Origin: CAZBXD01 sp965216395
Lineage (GTDB): Bacteria > Pseudomonadota > Alphaproteobacteria > Micavibrionales > SZUA-601
Direction: 5' to 3'
Assembly: GCA_965216395.1 (NCBI GenBank)
Contig: OZ244156.1
Location: 372,001 to 436,000, forward strand
Length of the DNA: 64,000 nucleotides
Positions 1-8,371 of this stretch are shown one piece after another; within the stretch, counting starts at the first letter, position 1, and each line of letters begins with the position of its first letter. Below the pieces are notes generated by a model. It was not told the origin of the DNA and made no database searches. It saw nothing but the letters and a program-made list of their open reading frames with translations. A program made the position numbers and the translations under genes.

Positions 1-473
1 ATAGGTGAGAGGTTAAAGCCAACCAAATAATCGAGCGCGCGACGGGCAAGATAAGCATCCACCAGTGATTGATCGACATCGCGTGCTTTTTCAAATGCTT
101 TTTGGACAGCCGTTTTGGTAATTTCATTGAACGTCACGCGCCGAACATTCTTAGATTTCAAAAGCCCTTTTTCAGCAAACATATCGTGAATATGCCATGA
201 AATCGCTTCCCCTTCGCGGTCGGGGTCGGTTGCTAGATAGAGCGTATCGGCCGTTTTGAGCGCTTTTTTTATTTCAGCCATATGTTTTTTAGACTGTGAG
301 GATTCTTCCCACACCATCGCATAATCTTTATCAGGATCCACTGAGCCATTTTTTGACGGCAGATCACGCACATGTCCCATACTGGCCAGTACTTTATAAT
401 CAGAACCAAGATATTTGTTAATCGTTTTGGCTTTGGATGGGGACTCAACAATAACGACATTTGATGCGGGCAT
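1..473 (-). CDS. topA: DNA topoisomerase I, N-terminal part (cut by window edge)
   Basis: Type IA topoisomerase that relaxes negative supercoils through a 5'-phosphotyrosine intermediate. Only the first 157 codons lie in the window. They begin ATG at 473 and read MPASNVVIVESPSKAKTI, the canonical start of the TOPRIM domain. The acidic TOPRIM motif DPDREGEAISWH (about residues 103-114) binds the catalytic magnesium. The text continues into VTFNEITKTAV and the LARRALDYLVGF segment, both typical of TopA. The frame stays open to base 1, so the catalytic tyrosine domain is outside. It is the third gene of a minus-strand plsY-dprA-topA run, 26 bp after dprA, an order common in alphaproteobacteria. 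Identification is firm. Confidence 0.95.
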   Translation of the reverse strand, partial: MPASNVVIVESPSKAKTINKYLGSDYKVLASMGHVRDLPSKNGSVDPDKDYAMVWEESSQSKKHMAEIKKALKTADTLYLATDPDREGEAISWHIHDMFAEKGLLKSKNVRRVTFNEITKTAVQKAFEKARDVDQSLVDAYLARRALDYLVGFNLSP

Positions 474-499
474 AATTTATTATTCTCTCAATATCTATC

Positions 500-1678
500 T
501 CAGGCTGTTTTGATCAGGCTCACTTTATTGCCTGCATGTCGTTGTATACGCCCTTCGATCTCTAATTCAAGTAAAAATGTTAAAATAGTGTCAATTGATT
601 GTCCTGATTCATGAACTAAATCGTCAATTTCTATCGGTGTTGTGCTTAAATAATCGGTCAGAGAAACAGGTTGTACGATGGGTAAATCAATATCTTCTTT
701 TTCTACTTTTTCGGGTGTTTCGTGTTCATCTTCAAAAATAAAATCGAGTGGTTCTTCCCATAGATTCGGTCGTTTAACGGGTTCGATTTGTTGCGGAACC
801 ATATCTTTAATTATCTGGATCACATCATGAGCAGATGTAATAAGTTGCGCTTGCTGTCGTTTAATTAATTGGTTGGGGCCACCAGCACGAGGATCAGAGG
901 GGTTACCCGGCACCGCAAAAACTTCGCGCCCTTGTTCAAAAGCAAGGCGCGCTGTGATGAGAGAGCCTGATTTTGTGGTGGCCTCAACAACAATTGTCGC
1001 AACACTGATTCCAGAAACAATACGATTACGTCTGGGGAAATGTTGCGCTTTGGGCACCATGCCAAAGGCATTTTCACTGACGATGATCCCATTTTCGCCA
1101 ATGGATTGATAAAGTTCTTTATTCTGTGGTGGGTAAATATTATCCACGCCACCGGCCAATACGGCGATTGTCCCGGTATCAAGGGCGCCTTCATGAACAG
1201 CTGTATCAATCCCACGTGCGAGCCCAGAAATAACGGTATATCCAGCCTCACCAAATTCCATAGCCATTTTTTTGGCCAAATTTTTACCATTAATGGATGC
1301 ATTACGCGCGCCTACAATTGCAATATTGGGTGTATTCAAAAGTTCAATTTTTCCAATCACACTTATGACAGGTGGGGCATCTTCAATCATTTTTAAGCTT
1401 TGCGGATACTCGCTTTCGCAAGCCATAATCATCCGCCCGCCATAGTTGTTCAGGCGCTCTAACTCATTTTCAGCGCGTGAAAGGGGAAAGATACTATATT
1501 TTTTACGCCCTGCCTTAGCGGCCAATTCTGGCAAAGCTTCAAGTGCCACGGCTGCATCACCATTAAAACGTTCCATGATACGATAAAAAGTGAGGGGGCC
1601 GATATTGGGCGTGCGAATCAAACGAAGCCAATCAAGACGTTGTTGATCATTAAGCACTTGCGGTTCAAAAACGGGCAT
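500..1678 (-). CDS. dprA: DNA processing protein DprA/Smf
   Basis: DprA loads RecA on incoming single-stranded DNA during natural transformation. At 392 aa it has the usual alphaproteobacterial size. Seen: an N-terminal helical region (about 15-75), a Rossmann-like core with IVGARNASINGKNLAKK (about 119), the GLARGIDTAVHEGAL motif (about 155) and the FPRRNRIVSGIS and AVPGNP segments. A C-terminal winged-helix-like domain (about 335-390) follows an acidic linker. The ATG at 1678 is only 2 bp from the plsY stop, so the two are likely co-transcribed and translationally coupled. No other competence gene is in the window, so a role in transformation here is inferred from the family. Confidence 0.95.
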   Translation of the reverse strand: MPVFEPQVLNDQQRLDWLRLIRTPNIGPLTFYRIMERFNGDAAVALEALPELAAKAGRKKYSIFPLSRAENELERLNNYGGRMIMACESEYPQSLKMIEDAPPVISVIGKIELLNTPNIAIVGARNASINGKNLAKKMAMEFGEAGYTVISGLARGIDTAVHEGALDTGTIAVLAGGVDNIYPPQNKELYQSIGENGIIVSENAFGMVPKAQHFPRRNRIVSGISVATIVVEATTKSGSLITARLAFEQGREVFAVPGNPSDPRAGGPNQLIKRQQAQLITSAHDVIQIIKDMVPQQIEPVKRPNLWEEPLDFIFEDEHETPEKVEKEDIDLPIVQPVSLTDYLSTTPIEIDDLVHESGQSIDTILTFLLELEIEGRIQRHAGNKVSLIKTA

Positions 1679-1680
1679 TC

Positions 1681-2268
1681 TTAGTTTTTCTTTTCACCAA
1701 TTTTACTCTCTATACCCTTAAGAAGGCGTTTGATATTGCCACGGTGAGTGAACCATATCAACGCTGCGACACAGTATAAAAAAAGAATTAAATTAGGGTG
1801 ACCTGCTGCCAAAGCATATAAGGGGGCTTGTAATGTTGCAATTAATGCTGCAAGAGATGAAATACGCGATAAAACAGCAACAACAAGCCAAGTAGCAATT
1901 AAAAGTCCAGCAATAAATGGATTAATTGCAAGTATAACACCAAAAGCTGTCGCAACACCTTTTCCGCCTTTAAAGCCAAGCCATATTGGGAAAATATGTC
2001 CTATTAATGCAGTAAATCCAGAGATATAGACGCTATTTTCTCCTAACGAAAAATAATGCTGTGCAATGAAAATAGTGAGAGAACCTTTTGCAATATCTCC
2101 TATTAAGGTAAGAATGGCCAAAATTTTATTGCCCGTGCGCAAAACATTCGTGGCGCCAATATTGCCTGAACCAATTTTTCGAATATCGCCATACCCAAAA
2201 AGTTTTGCAAAAATAAGGCCAAAGGGAATAGAGCCAATCAAATAAGAAATAAGAATAAGATATATCAT
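1681..2268 (-). CDS. plsY: Glycerol-3-phosphate 1-O-acyltransferase PlsY
   Basis: Integral inner-membrane enzyme that transfers an acyl group from acyl-phosphate to glycerol-3-phosphate, the first step of phosphatidic acid synthesis. The 195-aa length is standard. Conserved features visible: GSIPFGLI near residue 12, the GSGNIGATN motif (about 34-42), the glycine loop FKGGKGVATAFG (about 98-109) and several hydrophobic spans consistent with five membrane helices. It is the first gene of the minus-strand plsY-dprA-topA cluster. The alternative acyltransferase PlsB is unrelated in sequence, so confusion is unlikely. Confidence 0.95.
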   Translation of the reverse strand: MIYLILISYLIGSIPFGLIFAKLFGYGDIRKIGSGNIGATNVLRTGNKILAILTLIGDIAKGSLTIFIAQHYFSLGENSVYISGFTALIGHIFPIWLGFKGGKGVATAFGVILAINPFIAGLLIATWLVVAVLSRISSLAALIATLQAPLYALAAGHPNLILFLYCVAALIWFTHRGNIKRLLKGIESKIGEKKN

Positions 2269-2344
2269 GACTAGTATTATTTAAGAGAAATAGAATTCAT
2301 GCAATAGTTTAATTTCGTGAATGCAAATAATGTGTAATATTTAT

Positions 2345-2373
2345 TTGACATATATTTTTATTTCGTGCTATCA
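2345..2373 (+). promoter_or_regulatory. Sigma70-like promoter for the 2421 lipoprotein gene
   Basis: TTGACA at 2345-2350 and CTATCA at 2368-2373 are separated by exactly 17 bp. The start codon of the downstream gene is about 48 bp after the -10. The region between the divergent plsY and this gene contains nothing else I recognise. Confidence 0.5.
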
Positions 2374-2420
2374 ACCTTGTAATAACGCATTAATCAAAGA
2401 CCAAATACGGAATAAAAATA

Positions 2421-2834
2421 ATGAAAAATATTACAAAACTTTTCTTGATGACAGCAGTAGCAATAACAACATCTTGTTCTTCTTACAAACATGTCAATGA
2501 TATTTCATGCAGTGAAATGGCTTCTAAAATGGCTTGGGCTGTGCAAAAGAAAGTCGATGAAAACCGTAAAAAGGGTATTCCCATGGAAAAGCCAGAAAGA
2601 AAGTCTCTTAGAGGTTATAAAGGATTTTCAAGAGATTCGGTGCAAATTCAATATTTTTTGGATAATGCAATTCGCTTAACAAATGAAGGGCATGAAGGGC
2701 GTGCTTATAATCTGAACATCTTAAATGCATCCGAACTGGCTTCCAGAAATGAACATGTTTATCTTACTGAAACAGAAAGTGGTGCATTGACTGTTGCTCA
2801 AAGAAAGACATTTCCGGCAGCCCTTAAAAACTAG
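2421..2834 (+). CDS. Small predicted lipoprotein, unknown function
   Basis: The 137-aa product starts with a lysine-containing signal (MKNITKLFLMTAVAITT) followed by a lipobox-like TTSC, so processing at the cysteine near residue 19 and anchoring to a membrane is expected. The mature part is charged and rich in lysine, glutamate and arginine, with no domain I recognise. The ATG at 2421 follows a good promoter-like element. Its TAG stop at 2832-2834 overlaps the stop of the convergent ruvX in a CTAG palindrome. A periplasmic or outer-membrane location is inferred from the signal only. Confidence 0.7.
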   Translation: MKNITKLFLMTAVAITTSCSSYKHVNDISCSEMASKMAWAVQKKVDENRKKGIPMEKPERKSLRGYKGFSRDSVQIQYFLDNAIRLTNEGHEGRAYNLNILNASELASRNEHVYLTETESGALTVAQRKTFPAALKN

Positions 2835-3307
2835 TTTATTTTTTCGAGAACAGATTTAAGGATTTGCACAGCGGCCATTTGATCAATGACCGCTTTTCTT
2901 TTTTTGCGTCGCATATCTAAATCTTTGATCAACATATTTTCCGCGGCAAAGGTGGAGAGCCGTTCATCTTGAAAACCAATAATGGGTTTCTCATGAAATA
3001 AATCCTGATGTTTGAGTATATTATCGGCAAAGGCTCGTGTGGATTGACATCTGGGTCCCTCAGTACCATCCATGTTGAGTGGTAACCCCAAAACAAAGAT
3101 ATTGAGATCCCATTCTTTGGCCAGAGTGGCAATACGTGTTAAATCGGGTATTAATTTGGTGCGTTTAATGGTTTCAATGGGAAAACCCATCGTTTGTTCG
3201 GGGTTGGAAATGGCAATACCAATGGTTTTGCTGCCTAAGTCTAGCGCCATGATTCGACATAAGCGATATGGTTTTTCTTCTAATTCTTCAAGCTTTATGA
3301 TTGACAT
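2831..3307 (-). CDS. ruvX: Putative Holliday junction resolvase / pre-16S rRNA nuclease (YqgF family)
   Basis: RNase H-fold nuclease of the RuvX/YqgF family; E. coli YqgF works in 16S rRNA 5'-end maturation, and Holliday junction resolution has also been proposed. The 158-aa protein shows the RNase H beta-strand motif with its acidic residue in IMALDLGSKTIGIAIS (about 19-34), the FVLGLPLNMDGTEGP segment (about 71-85) with conserved G-L-P, FQDERLSTF (about 113) and the terminal DQMAAVQIL block. It is transcribed away from gatC. The ATG at 3307 is the first good start. Confidence 0.92.
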   Translation of the reverse strand: MSIIKLEELEEKPYRLCRIMALDLGSKTIGIAISNPEQTMGFPIETIKRTKLIPDLTRIATLAKEWDLNIFVLGLPLNMDGTEGPRCQSTRAFADNILKHQDLFHEKPIIGFQDERLSTFAAENMLIKDLDMRRKKRKAVIDQMAAVQILKSVLEKIN

Positions 3308-3375
3308 TTATCGTGGTTCGTTTTCTATTATGGGCTCTAACTTTTCGATTAAAAATTTAAAGGATTTCATATCAT

Positions 3376-3663
3376 ATGTCGATGAATAAAGAAACGGTTG
3401 CTAAAGTGTCGCGTTTATCACGTTTGAAAATGACCGATGCAGAGAGTGAAAAAATCGCCGGAGAATTGGAAACAATTTTGGGATGGATTGAACAATTAAA
3501 CGAGGTAAATGTGGATGGCGTTAAGCCTATGGTCAGCGCCGTGCCCCACAAACCGTATCGCCGCCCTGATGAAGTGACCGATGGTCAAATTGTGGATAAA
3601 GTTCTGGCTAATGCGCCTGAAACGGCTGAAGATTTCTTTGTTGTCCCGAAAGTGGTGGAATAA
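3376..3663 (+). CDS. gatC: Asp-tRNA(Asn)/Glu-tRNA(Gln) amidotransferase subunit C
   Basis: GatC stabilises the GatAB amidotransferase, which makes Gln-tRNA(Gln) and/or Asn-tRNA(Asn) from the mischarged species. The 95 residues match the family: VAKVSRLSRLKMTDAE near the start, the helical ILGWIEQLNEVNVDGVKPM segment and a C-terminal FFVVPKVVE. The start at 3376 has AAAGGA 11 bp upstream; a second ATG two codons later is possible. gatA follows after 4 bp, so the genes form an operon. Confidence 0.95.
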   Translation: MSMNKETVAKVSRLSRLKMTDAESEKIAGELETILGWIEQLNEVNVDGVKPMVSAVPHKPYRRPDEVTDGQIVDKVLANAPETAEDFFVVPKVVE

Positions 3664-3667
3664 GATC

Positions 3668-5155
3668 ATGACAGATTTAACCAATTTAACAATGACTCAA
3701 GCGCTCGATTTACTCGAAAAAGGTGAGGTGAGTGCCCTAGAATTAACCCAAGCACATATTGATGGTTGTCAACACGTGAAAGGTTTAAACGCTTTTGTCA
3801 CAGAAACCTTTGATAAAGCCATTGAAATGGCCAAAGAATCTGATCAGCGTCGCCAAAAAGGTGAGGTGGGTTTGATGGAAGGTATGCCTGTTGCCGTAAA
3901 AGATCTGTTTTGTACCGATGGTGTACGCACGACCGCTTCAAGTAAAATCCTTGATAATTTTGTTCCCCCTTACGAATCAACGGTCACAGAAAAACTCTGG
4001 CAAAATGGGGCTGTGATGTTGGGTAAGGTGGGTATGGATGAATTTGCTATGGGGTCTTCCTCGGAAACCAATGCATATGGTGAAATTATCAACCCATGGA
4101 AAGCCAAAGACAGCGATGCAGATTTGGTCGCTGGTGGTTCTTCGGGTGGTTCTACGGCGATTGTGGCGGCGCGCGGTGCGATTGCGGCCACGGGTTCAGA
4201 CACGAATGGTTCCATTCGTTACCCTTCATCCCTTTGTGGTATTGTTGGGTTTAAACCCACTTATGGGCGTTGTTCTCGTTATGGGATGATTGCCTTTGCA
4301 TCATCCCTTGATCAGGCGGGGACAATCACGCGCTCTGTACCAGATGCGGCGATTATGATGCGTTCCATGGCTGGATATGACCCAAAAGATACGACATCCG
4401 TTAATGTAGATGTACCGGATTACATGGCACAAATCCGCGATGGGGTTAAGGGTTTAAAAATTGGAATTCCAAAAGAATATCGTGAAGTTGACGGACTTTC
4501 AGAAGATGTGAATACTTATTGGAATGAAACCGCAACCCTTTTGAAAGAGGCGGGCGCCGAAATTGTTGACATTACGATGCCTCATGCGAAATATTCTGTG
4601 CCGGCTTATTATATTATCGCGCCAGCGGAAGCGTCATCCAATTTGTCTCGTTATGATGGGATGCGTTATGGTTTGCGCGTTGAAGGCGAGGATTTAACCG
4701 ATACCTATGAAAAAACCCGCGCGGCTGGCTTTGGATCAGAGGTGAAACGCCGTATTATGATTGGCACATATGCACTTTCTTCGGGATATTACGATGCATA
4801 TTATCTCAAAGCACAGAAAGTACGCACATTAGTGGCACAAGATTTTGTAAATGCTTATAAAGAATGTGATGTGATTTTAACCCCTACCAGTGCCAGTTCT
4901 GCCTTTCCTATTGGGGATAAGATTAATGATCCAGTGGCCATGTATTTAACGGATATTTTTACCAGCCCAACGTCATTGGCCGGATTGCCTGGAATTTCTG
5001 TTCCTGTTGGTTTAGATCAACGTGGATTACCGCTGGGGATGCAAATTATTGGTCGTGCCTTTGACGAAGAAACGGTTTTACGCGTGGCGCAGACGATTGA
5101 AGAGGGCGTGAACTTTGTTGCAAAGCCACAAATCATCGCAAAAAAGGCGGTATAA
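3668..5155 (+). CDS. gatA: Glutamyl/aspartyl-tRNA amidotransferase subunit A
   Basis: GatA is the amidase-signature subunit that hydrolyses glutamine to supply ammonia for tRNA-dependent transamidation. The ATG at 3668 gives 495 aa beginning MTDLTNLTMTQ, the normal family length; the reading frame is open further upstream but that part overlaps gatC and is not family-like. The catalytic Ser-cisSer-Lys triad is visible: lysine in MPVAVKDLF (about 77), serine in the GGSSGGS loop (about 157) and the nucleophile in SDTNGSIRYPS (about 181). Strong match throughout. Confidence 0.96.
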   Translation: MTDLTNLTMTQALDLLEKGEVSALELTQAHIDGCQHVKGLNAFVTETFDKAIEMAKESDQRRQKGEVGLMEGMPVAVKDLFCTDGVRTTASSKILDNFVPPYESTVTEKLWQNGAVMLGKVGMDEFAMGSSSETNAYGEIINPWKAKDSDADLVAGGSSGGSTAIVAARGAIAATGSDTNGSIRYPSSLCGIVGFKPTYGRCSRYGMIAFASSLDQAGTITRSVPDAAIMMRSMAGYDPKDTTSVNVDVPDYMAQIRDGVKGLKIGIPKEYREVDGLSEDVNTYWNETATLLKEAGAEIVDITMPHAKYSVPAYYIIAPAEASSNLSRYDGMRYGLRVEGEDLTDTYEKTRAAGFGSEVKRRIMIGTYALSSGYYDAYYLKAQKVRTLVAQDFVNAYKECDVILTPTSASSAFPIGDKINDPVAMYLTDIFTSPTSLAGLPGISVPVGLDQRGLPLGMQIIGRAFDEETVLRVAQTIEEGVNFVAKPQIIAKKAV

Positions 5156-5161
5156 TTTTTT

Positions 5162-5632
5162 ATGTCTGATCTGCGTAAACAATATCGAGACTATATTGCC
5201 AATATTCATCTCATGCAATTAGCGACGGCTGATCCGGAAACGGGGCGGCCATGGCTTTGTTCTGTGTGGTATGTGATGGATGCCGATGATACGGTTTATT
5301 GGTGTTCACGTAAAACACGGCGCCACTCTCAAGAAATTACTAAATCTGGTTATGCTACATGTACTATGATTGAAAATTATCAAGAAGGTTTGGGTCAAAA
5401 GGGACGTTCTCTTGTTTTATCGGGGCGTTCAAACTTGGTACCACGTGAGAAAATTTCTAAAGTTTATGCGCTTTATTCTAAAAAATATAAAAATACACCT
5501 GATTTTTTTCAAGATTTAGAAAGTTTTTTACAAGGCGATAGTCAACAGGCATTTTATCAAATCATTCCTGATCAGATTATTTGGTGGGACGAAATTGAAC
5601 CGGGTGATAACCCAAGAAAAGTGATTAAATAA
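5162..5632 (+). CDS. Pyridoxamine 5'-phosphate oxidase-like FMN-binding protein
   Basis: A 156-aa single-domain split-barrel protein of the pyridoxamine-5'-phosphate oxidase-like superfamily. The evidence is the opening pattern MQLATADPETGRPWLCSVWY, followed by the VYWCSRKTRRHSQEI strand-loop that in relatives contacts the flavin phosphate, and VLSGRSNLV. The substrate is not predictable; family members range from PNP oxidase to flavin reductases and heme-degrading enzymes. It sits between gatA (6 bp upstream) and gatB (11 bp downstream) on the same strand, so it is probably co-transcribed with the amidotransferase, an unusual position. Confidence 0.75.
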   Translation: MSDLRKQYRDYIANIHLMQLATADPETGRPWLCSVWYVMDADDTVYWCSRKTRRHSQEITKSGYATCTMIENYQEGLGQKGRSLVLSGRSNLVPREKISKVYALYSKKYKNTPDFFQDLESFLQGDSQQAFYQIIPDQIIWWDEIEPGDNPRKVIK

Positions 5633-5643
5633 AGAGGGAAAAT

Positions 5644-7098
5644 ATGACACACTATATTCAAGGTGAAACAGGTCAATGGGAAATTGTCATTGGGTTAGAA
5701 GTACACGCCCAAGTGATTTCTAATTCAAAATTATTTTCTGGCTCATCAACAAAATTCGGTGCCGCGCCTAATAGTCATGTTTCATTGGTGGATGCGGCCA
5801 TGCCCGGCATGTTGCCTGTGGTGAATGATTATTGCATAGAACAAGCCGTGCGCACGGGTCTCGGCTTAAATGCGGCGATTAACAGTTATTCTGTTTTTGA
5901 ACGTAAAAACTATTTTTATCCCGATTTACCCCAAGGATATCAGATTTCCCAATTTCAACATCCCATTGTGGGTGAGGGAGAGATTGAAATTGATTTAGAT
6001 GATGGGACAACGAAGACGATCCGTATTGAACGTCTTCATCTTGAACAAGATGCGGGTAAATCGCTTCATGATCAACATCCCAAAAAAACCTATGTTGATC
6101 TTAATCGTTCAGGCGTGTGTTTAATGGAAATTGTTTCACGTCCTGATATGAATTCAGCCGAAGAAGCCGGCGCCTATGTTAAAAAACTCCGCTCTATTTT
6201 GCGTTACCTTGAAACCTGTGATGGAAACATGGAAAAGGGAAATATGCGCGCGGATGTCAATTTATCGGTTCGTCGTCCCGGTGAAGAATTAGGTACGCGT
6301 ACAGAAACAAAAAATGTGAATTCAATCCGCAACATTATGGCCGCAATTGATTATGAAACCGATCGTCAAATTGAAATACTTGAATCCGGTGGCACTATTG
6401 TCCAAGAAACCAGACTTTGGGATCCTGATAAAGGGGAGACACGCTCCATGCGCTCTAAAGAAGAAGCCCATGATTATCGCTATTTTCCATGTCCTGACCT
6501 TTTACCCATCGAATTGGAAGAAGGCTATGTTGAACGCATTCAAAAAACACTCCCCGAGCTCCCTGGGCCGAAGAAAAAGCGTTTTCAAGAGAATTATGGT
6601 TTAAGCGCTTATGACGCCAGTGTTTTGATCTCTGATAAATCCTTGGCAGATTACTATGAAGTGGTTGTTGACGGGAAACGCGATGCGAAGAAGGCGGCCA
6701 ATTGGGTGATTAATGAATTGTTGGGTGGTTTGAATAAGGAAGGAAAATCTATTGAGGATAGTCCCGTTAAGGCGGAACAGCTTGGGCAACTTCTTGATCT
6801 GATGGCTGATGGTGTTATTTCTGGAAAAATCGCTAAGGATGTTTTTGTTGATATGGTTGAAACCGGCCAAGACCCAGCAGAGATTGTTGACAAAAAAGGT
6901 TTGAAACAGGTTACAGACACCGGTGCGATTGAAACCGTAATTGACGAAGTTTTAAGCAGTAATCCAAACCAAGTGGAACAATATAAAGCGGGTAAAGAGC
7001 AATTGCTTGGATTCTTTGTTGGTCAAGTGATGAAGGCAACACAAGGGAAAGCCAATCCGGGCATGGTCAATAAAATTTTGAAAGAAAAATTGAATTAA
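5644..7098 (+). CDS. gatB: Glutamyl/aspartyl-tRNA amidotransferase subunit B
   Basis: GatB is the kinase/tRNA-binding subunit that phosphorylates the mischarged aminoacyl group before amidation. At 484 aa it has the normal length. The cradle domain shows EIVIGLEVHAQVISNSKLFSG (from about residue 14), YPDLPQGYQISQF (about 92), RIERLHLEQDAGKS and LNRSGVCLMEIVS. The C-terminal GatB/YqeY helical domain ends ANPGMVNKILKEKL. An AGAGGGAAAAT ribosome-binding region precedes the ATG. It is the last gene of the gat cluster and converges on a hypothetical gene. Confidence 0.96.
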   Translation: MTHYIQGETGQWEIVIGLEVHAQVISNSKLFSGSSTKFGAAPNSHVSLVDAAMPGMLPVVNDYCIEQAVRTGLGLNAAINSYSVFERKNYFYPDLPQGYQISQFQHPIVGEGEIEIDLDDGTTKTIRIERLHLEQDAGKSLHDQHPKKTYVDLNRSGVCLMEIVSRPDMNSAEEAGAYVKKLRSILRYLETCDGNMEKGNMRADVNLSVRRPGEELGTRTETKNVNSIRNIMAAIDYETDRQIEILESGGTIVQETRLWDPDKGETRSMRSKEEAHDYRYFPCPDLLPIELEEGYVERIQKTLPELPGPKKKRFQENYGLSAYDASVLISDKSLADYYEVVVDGKRDAKKAANWVINELLGGLNKEGKSIEDSPVKAEQLGQLLDLMADGVISGKIAKDVFVDMVETGQDPAEIVDKKGLKQVTDTGAIETVIDEVLSSNPNQVEQYKAGKEQLLGFFVGQVMKATQGKANPGMVNKILKEKLN

Positions 7099-7119
7099 TT
7101 TTTAATCCGTTGATTAAAG

Positions 7120-8031
7120 CTATATCTTTAGTGTCGTATTCTTTTTTGCTGAAGAATAAGAGTTTTCTTTATGATCATCTATCTTCCAATAGGTTGGGTC
7201 GTTTTTACGAAAAAGAACTTTTCTTCTGGCTAAACGGAGTTTTCTATCCTTCATTTCTTGATTCTGTTTTTTGCGATATTCATTTGCACCATAGGTAAAC
7301 CCTAAACCGCCCGTAATTTCGCAGATACCCGTTACGACTTTTCCTTGAACGATATTGATCACGCCTGAACCTATTTGAAATAGCGCACGACCAATGATCG
7401 TATATCCAGTCCCTTGTTTGATACGATAAAGGAGATTAATTTCTTCCTCCTTTTGAGCAGTAATATCTGAAACGACGTTGATATAGCCTTCTTTTTGTTT
7501 AATTTGATCTGTTATTTGTGGATTTTTCTGATTATCGTTTGAGACTTGTTCTTGCAAAGACACCAGATCAACTTGTGCATCATATATTTTCTTGCTCAAC
7601 GGCACTGTGATTTGCTTTTTGTTATCCATCAAAAGAGACGTGATCCCCAGCCCAAGATAGGTTAAAAACGCCAAACCTCCCGCGATTTGTCCCCATTTTG
7701 TTGTCGCATCAAACATTTGAAAAGCATTTGTGCCTGCACCCATAAACATAAATCCGGCACGAAAACCATTCGCCTGGGCTGTATTAACCGGTTTTTTCTT
7801 TTTCTCACGTTTTTTTATATATTCTTCACCGCCAATATAAATAACTGATCGACCAATATTGAGCAGAGATGTTTTGGTTTGTTCAAATTCACCAATCAGT
7901 GCTGACCCTATGCCGACCACAGCATTGGCACCAATATTCCACAGAAATAACTTACCCACCGATTTTGCATCGGGGGTCAGCTTATACCACTGGTTTACAG
8001 AGCTGTTTTTATCATCATAATTGGTTTGCAT
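7120..8031 (-). CDS. Hypothetical membrane protein
   Basis: 303 aa, no recognised family. Several hydrophobic stretches suggest a multi-pass membrane protein: about residues 28-44 (LFLWNIGANAVVGIGSALIG), 93-110, 120-140 and a glycine-rich pair in the second half (GYTIIGRALFQIGSGVINIV). A central charged coiled-coil-like part (about 150-200) contains many Q, E and K, and the C-terminus is very basic. It lies between gatB, which converges on it with a 21-bp gap, and the tRNA-Ser. I cannot propose a function. Confidence 0.6.
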   Translation of the reverse strand: MQTNYDDKNSSVNQWYKLTPDAKSVGKLFLWNIGANAVVGIGSALIGEFEQTKTSLLNIGRSVIYIGGEEYIKKREKKKKPVNTAQANGFRAGFMFMGAGTNAFQMFDATTKWGQIAGGLAFLTYLGLGITSLLMDNKKQITVPLSKKIYDAQVDLVSLQEQVSNDNQKNPQITDQIKQKEGYINVVSDITAQKEEEINLLYRIKQGTGYTIIGRALFQIGSGVINIVQGKVVTGICEITGGLGFTYGANEYRKKQNQEMKDRKLRLARRKVLFRKNDPTYWKIDDHKENSYSSAKKNTTLKI

Positions 8032-8158
8032 GAAGACCTCATAAAGTCACAGATTAAATTTAACATAATTTAATTTTTTGAGAAAGTAATTTTTGTGTTT
8101 TCTTCTTATTGCGCTCAACACAATGTCATGCTAAAACATGTCACAGTCTTTGTAAGAC

Positions 8159-8250
8159 GGAGAGGTGGCCGAGTGGCTTAAGGCGACGGTTTGCTAAATC
8201 GTTGTACGTGGAAACGCGTACCGTGGGTTCGAATCCCATCCTCTCCTCCA
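8159..8250 (+). tRNA. tRNA-Ser (anticodon GCT)
   Basis: The acceptor stem GGAGAGG (8159-8165) pairs with CCTCTCC (8240-8246) and an encoded CCA ends at 8250. The anticodon stem ACGGT/ATCGT holds the loop TTGCTAA, so the anticodon is GCT and it reads AGC/AGU. A long variable arm (TGTACGTG...CGCGTACC) is diagnostic of class II tRNA-Ser. The T loop is TTCGAAT. The discriminator base is T where G is normal for bacterial tRNA-Ser. Its 3' end is the attachment site of the integrated element. Confidence 0.93.
8232..8250 (+). repeat. attL: 19-bp direct repeat within tRNA-Ser
   Basis: AATCCCATCCTCTCCTCCA is identical at 33600-33618. It covers the end of the T loop, the T stem, the acceptor 3' strand and CCA, the usual attachment segment for tRNA-targeting tyrosine integrases. 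After integration the tRNA stays intact. Confidence 0.9.
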
Positions 8251-8371
8251 GTTTTGCACAATTTCTTGTGCGTAAACCATTGAAAAGATTTCATTTATAA
8301 TTCATTTGATTTCATCCTATTGCATGTTGCGCTGCAATGTGTACCACAATGAGAACCATGAGGTGAACCAA

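Noticed and set aside
873..1396. Plus-strand open frames opposite dprA
   Set aside because: They are antisense to a full-length conserved gene and have no start signals.
3581..3667. Upstream extension of gatA
   Set aside because: It overlaps gatC in another frame and is not family-like; ATG 3668 gives the normal length.
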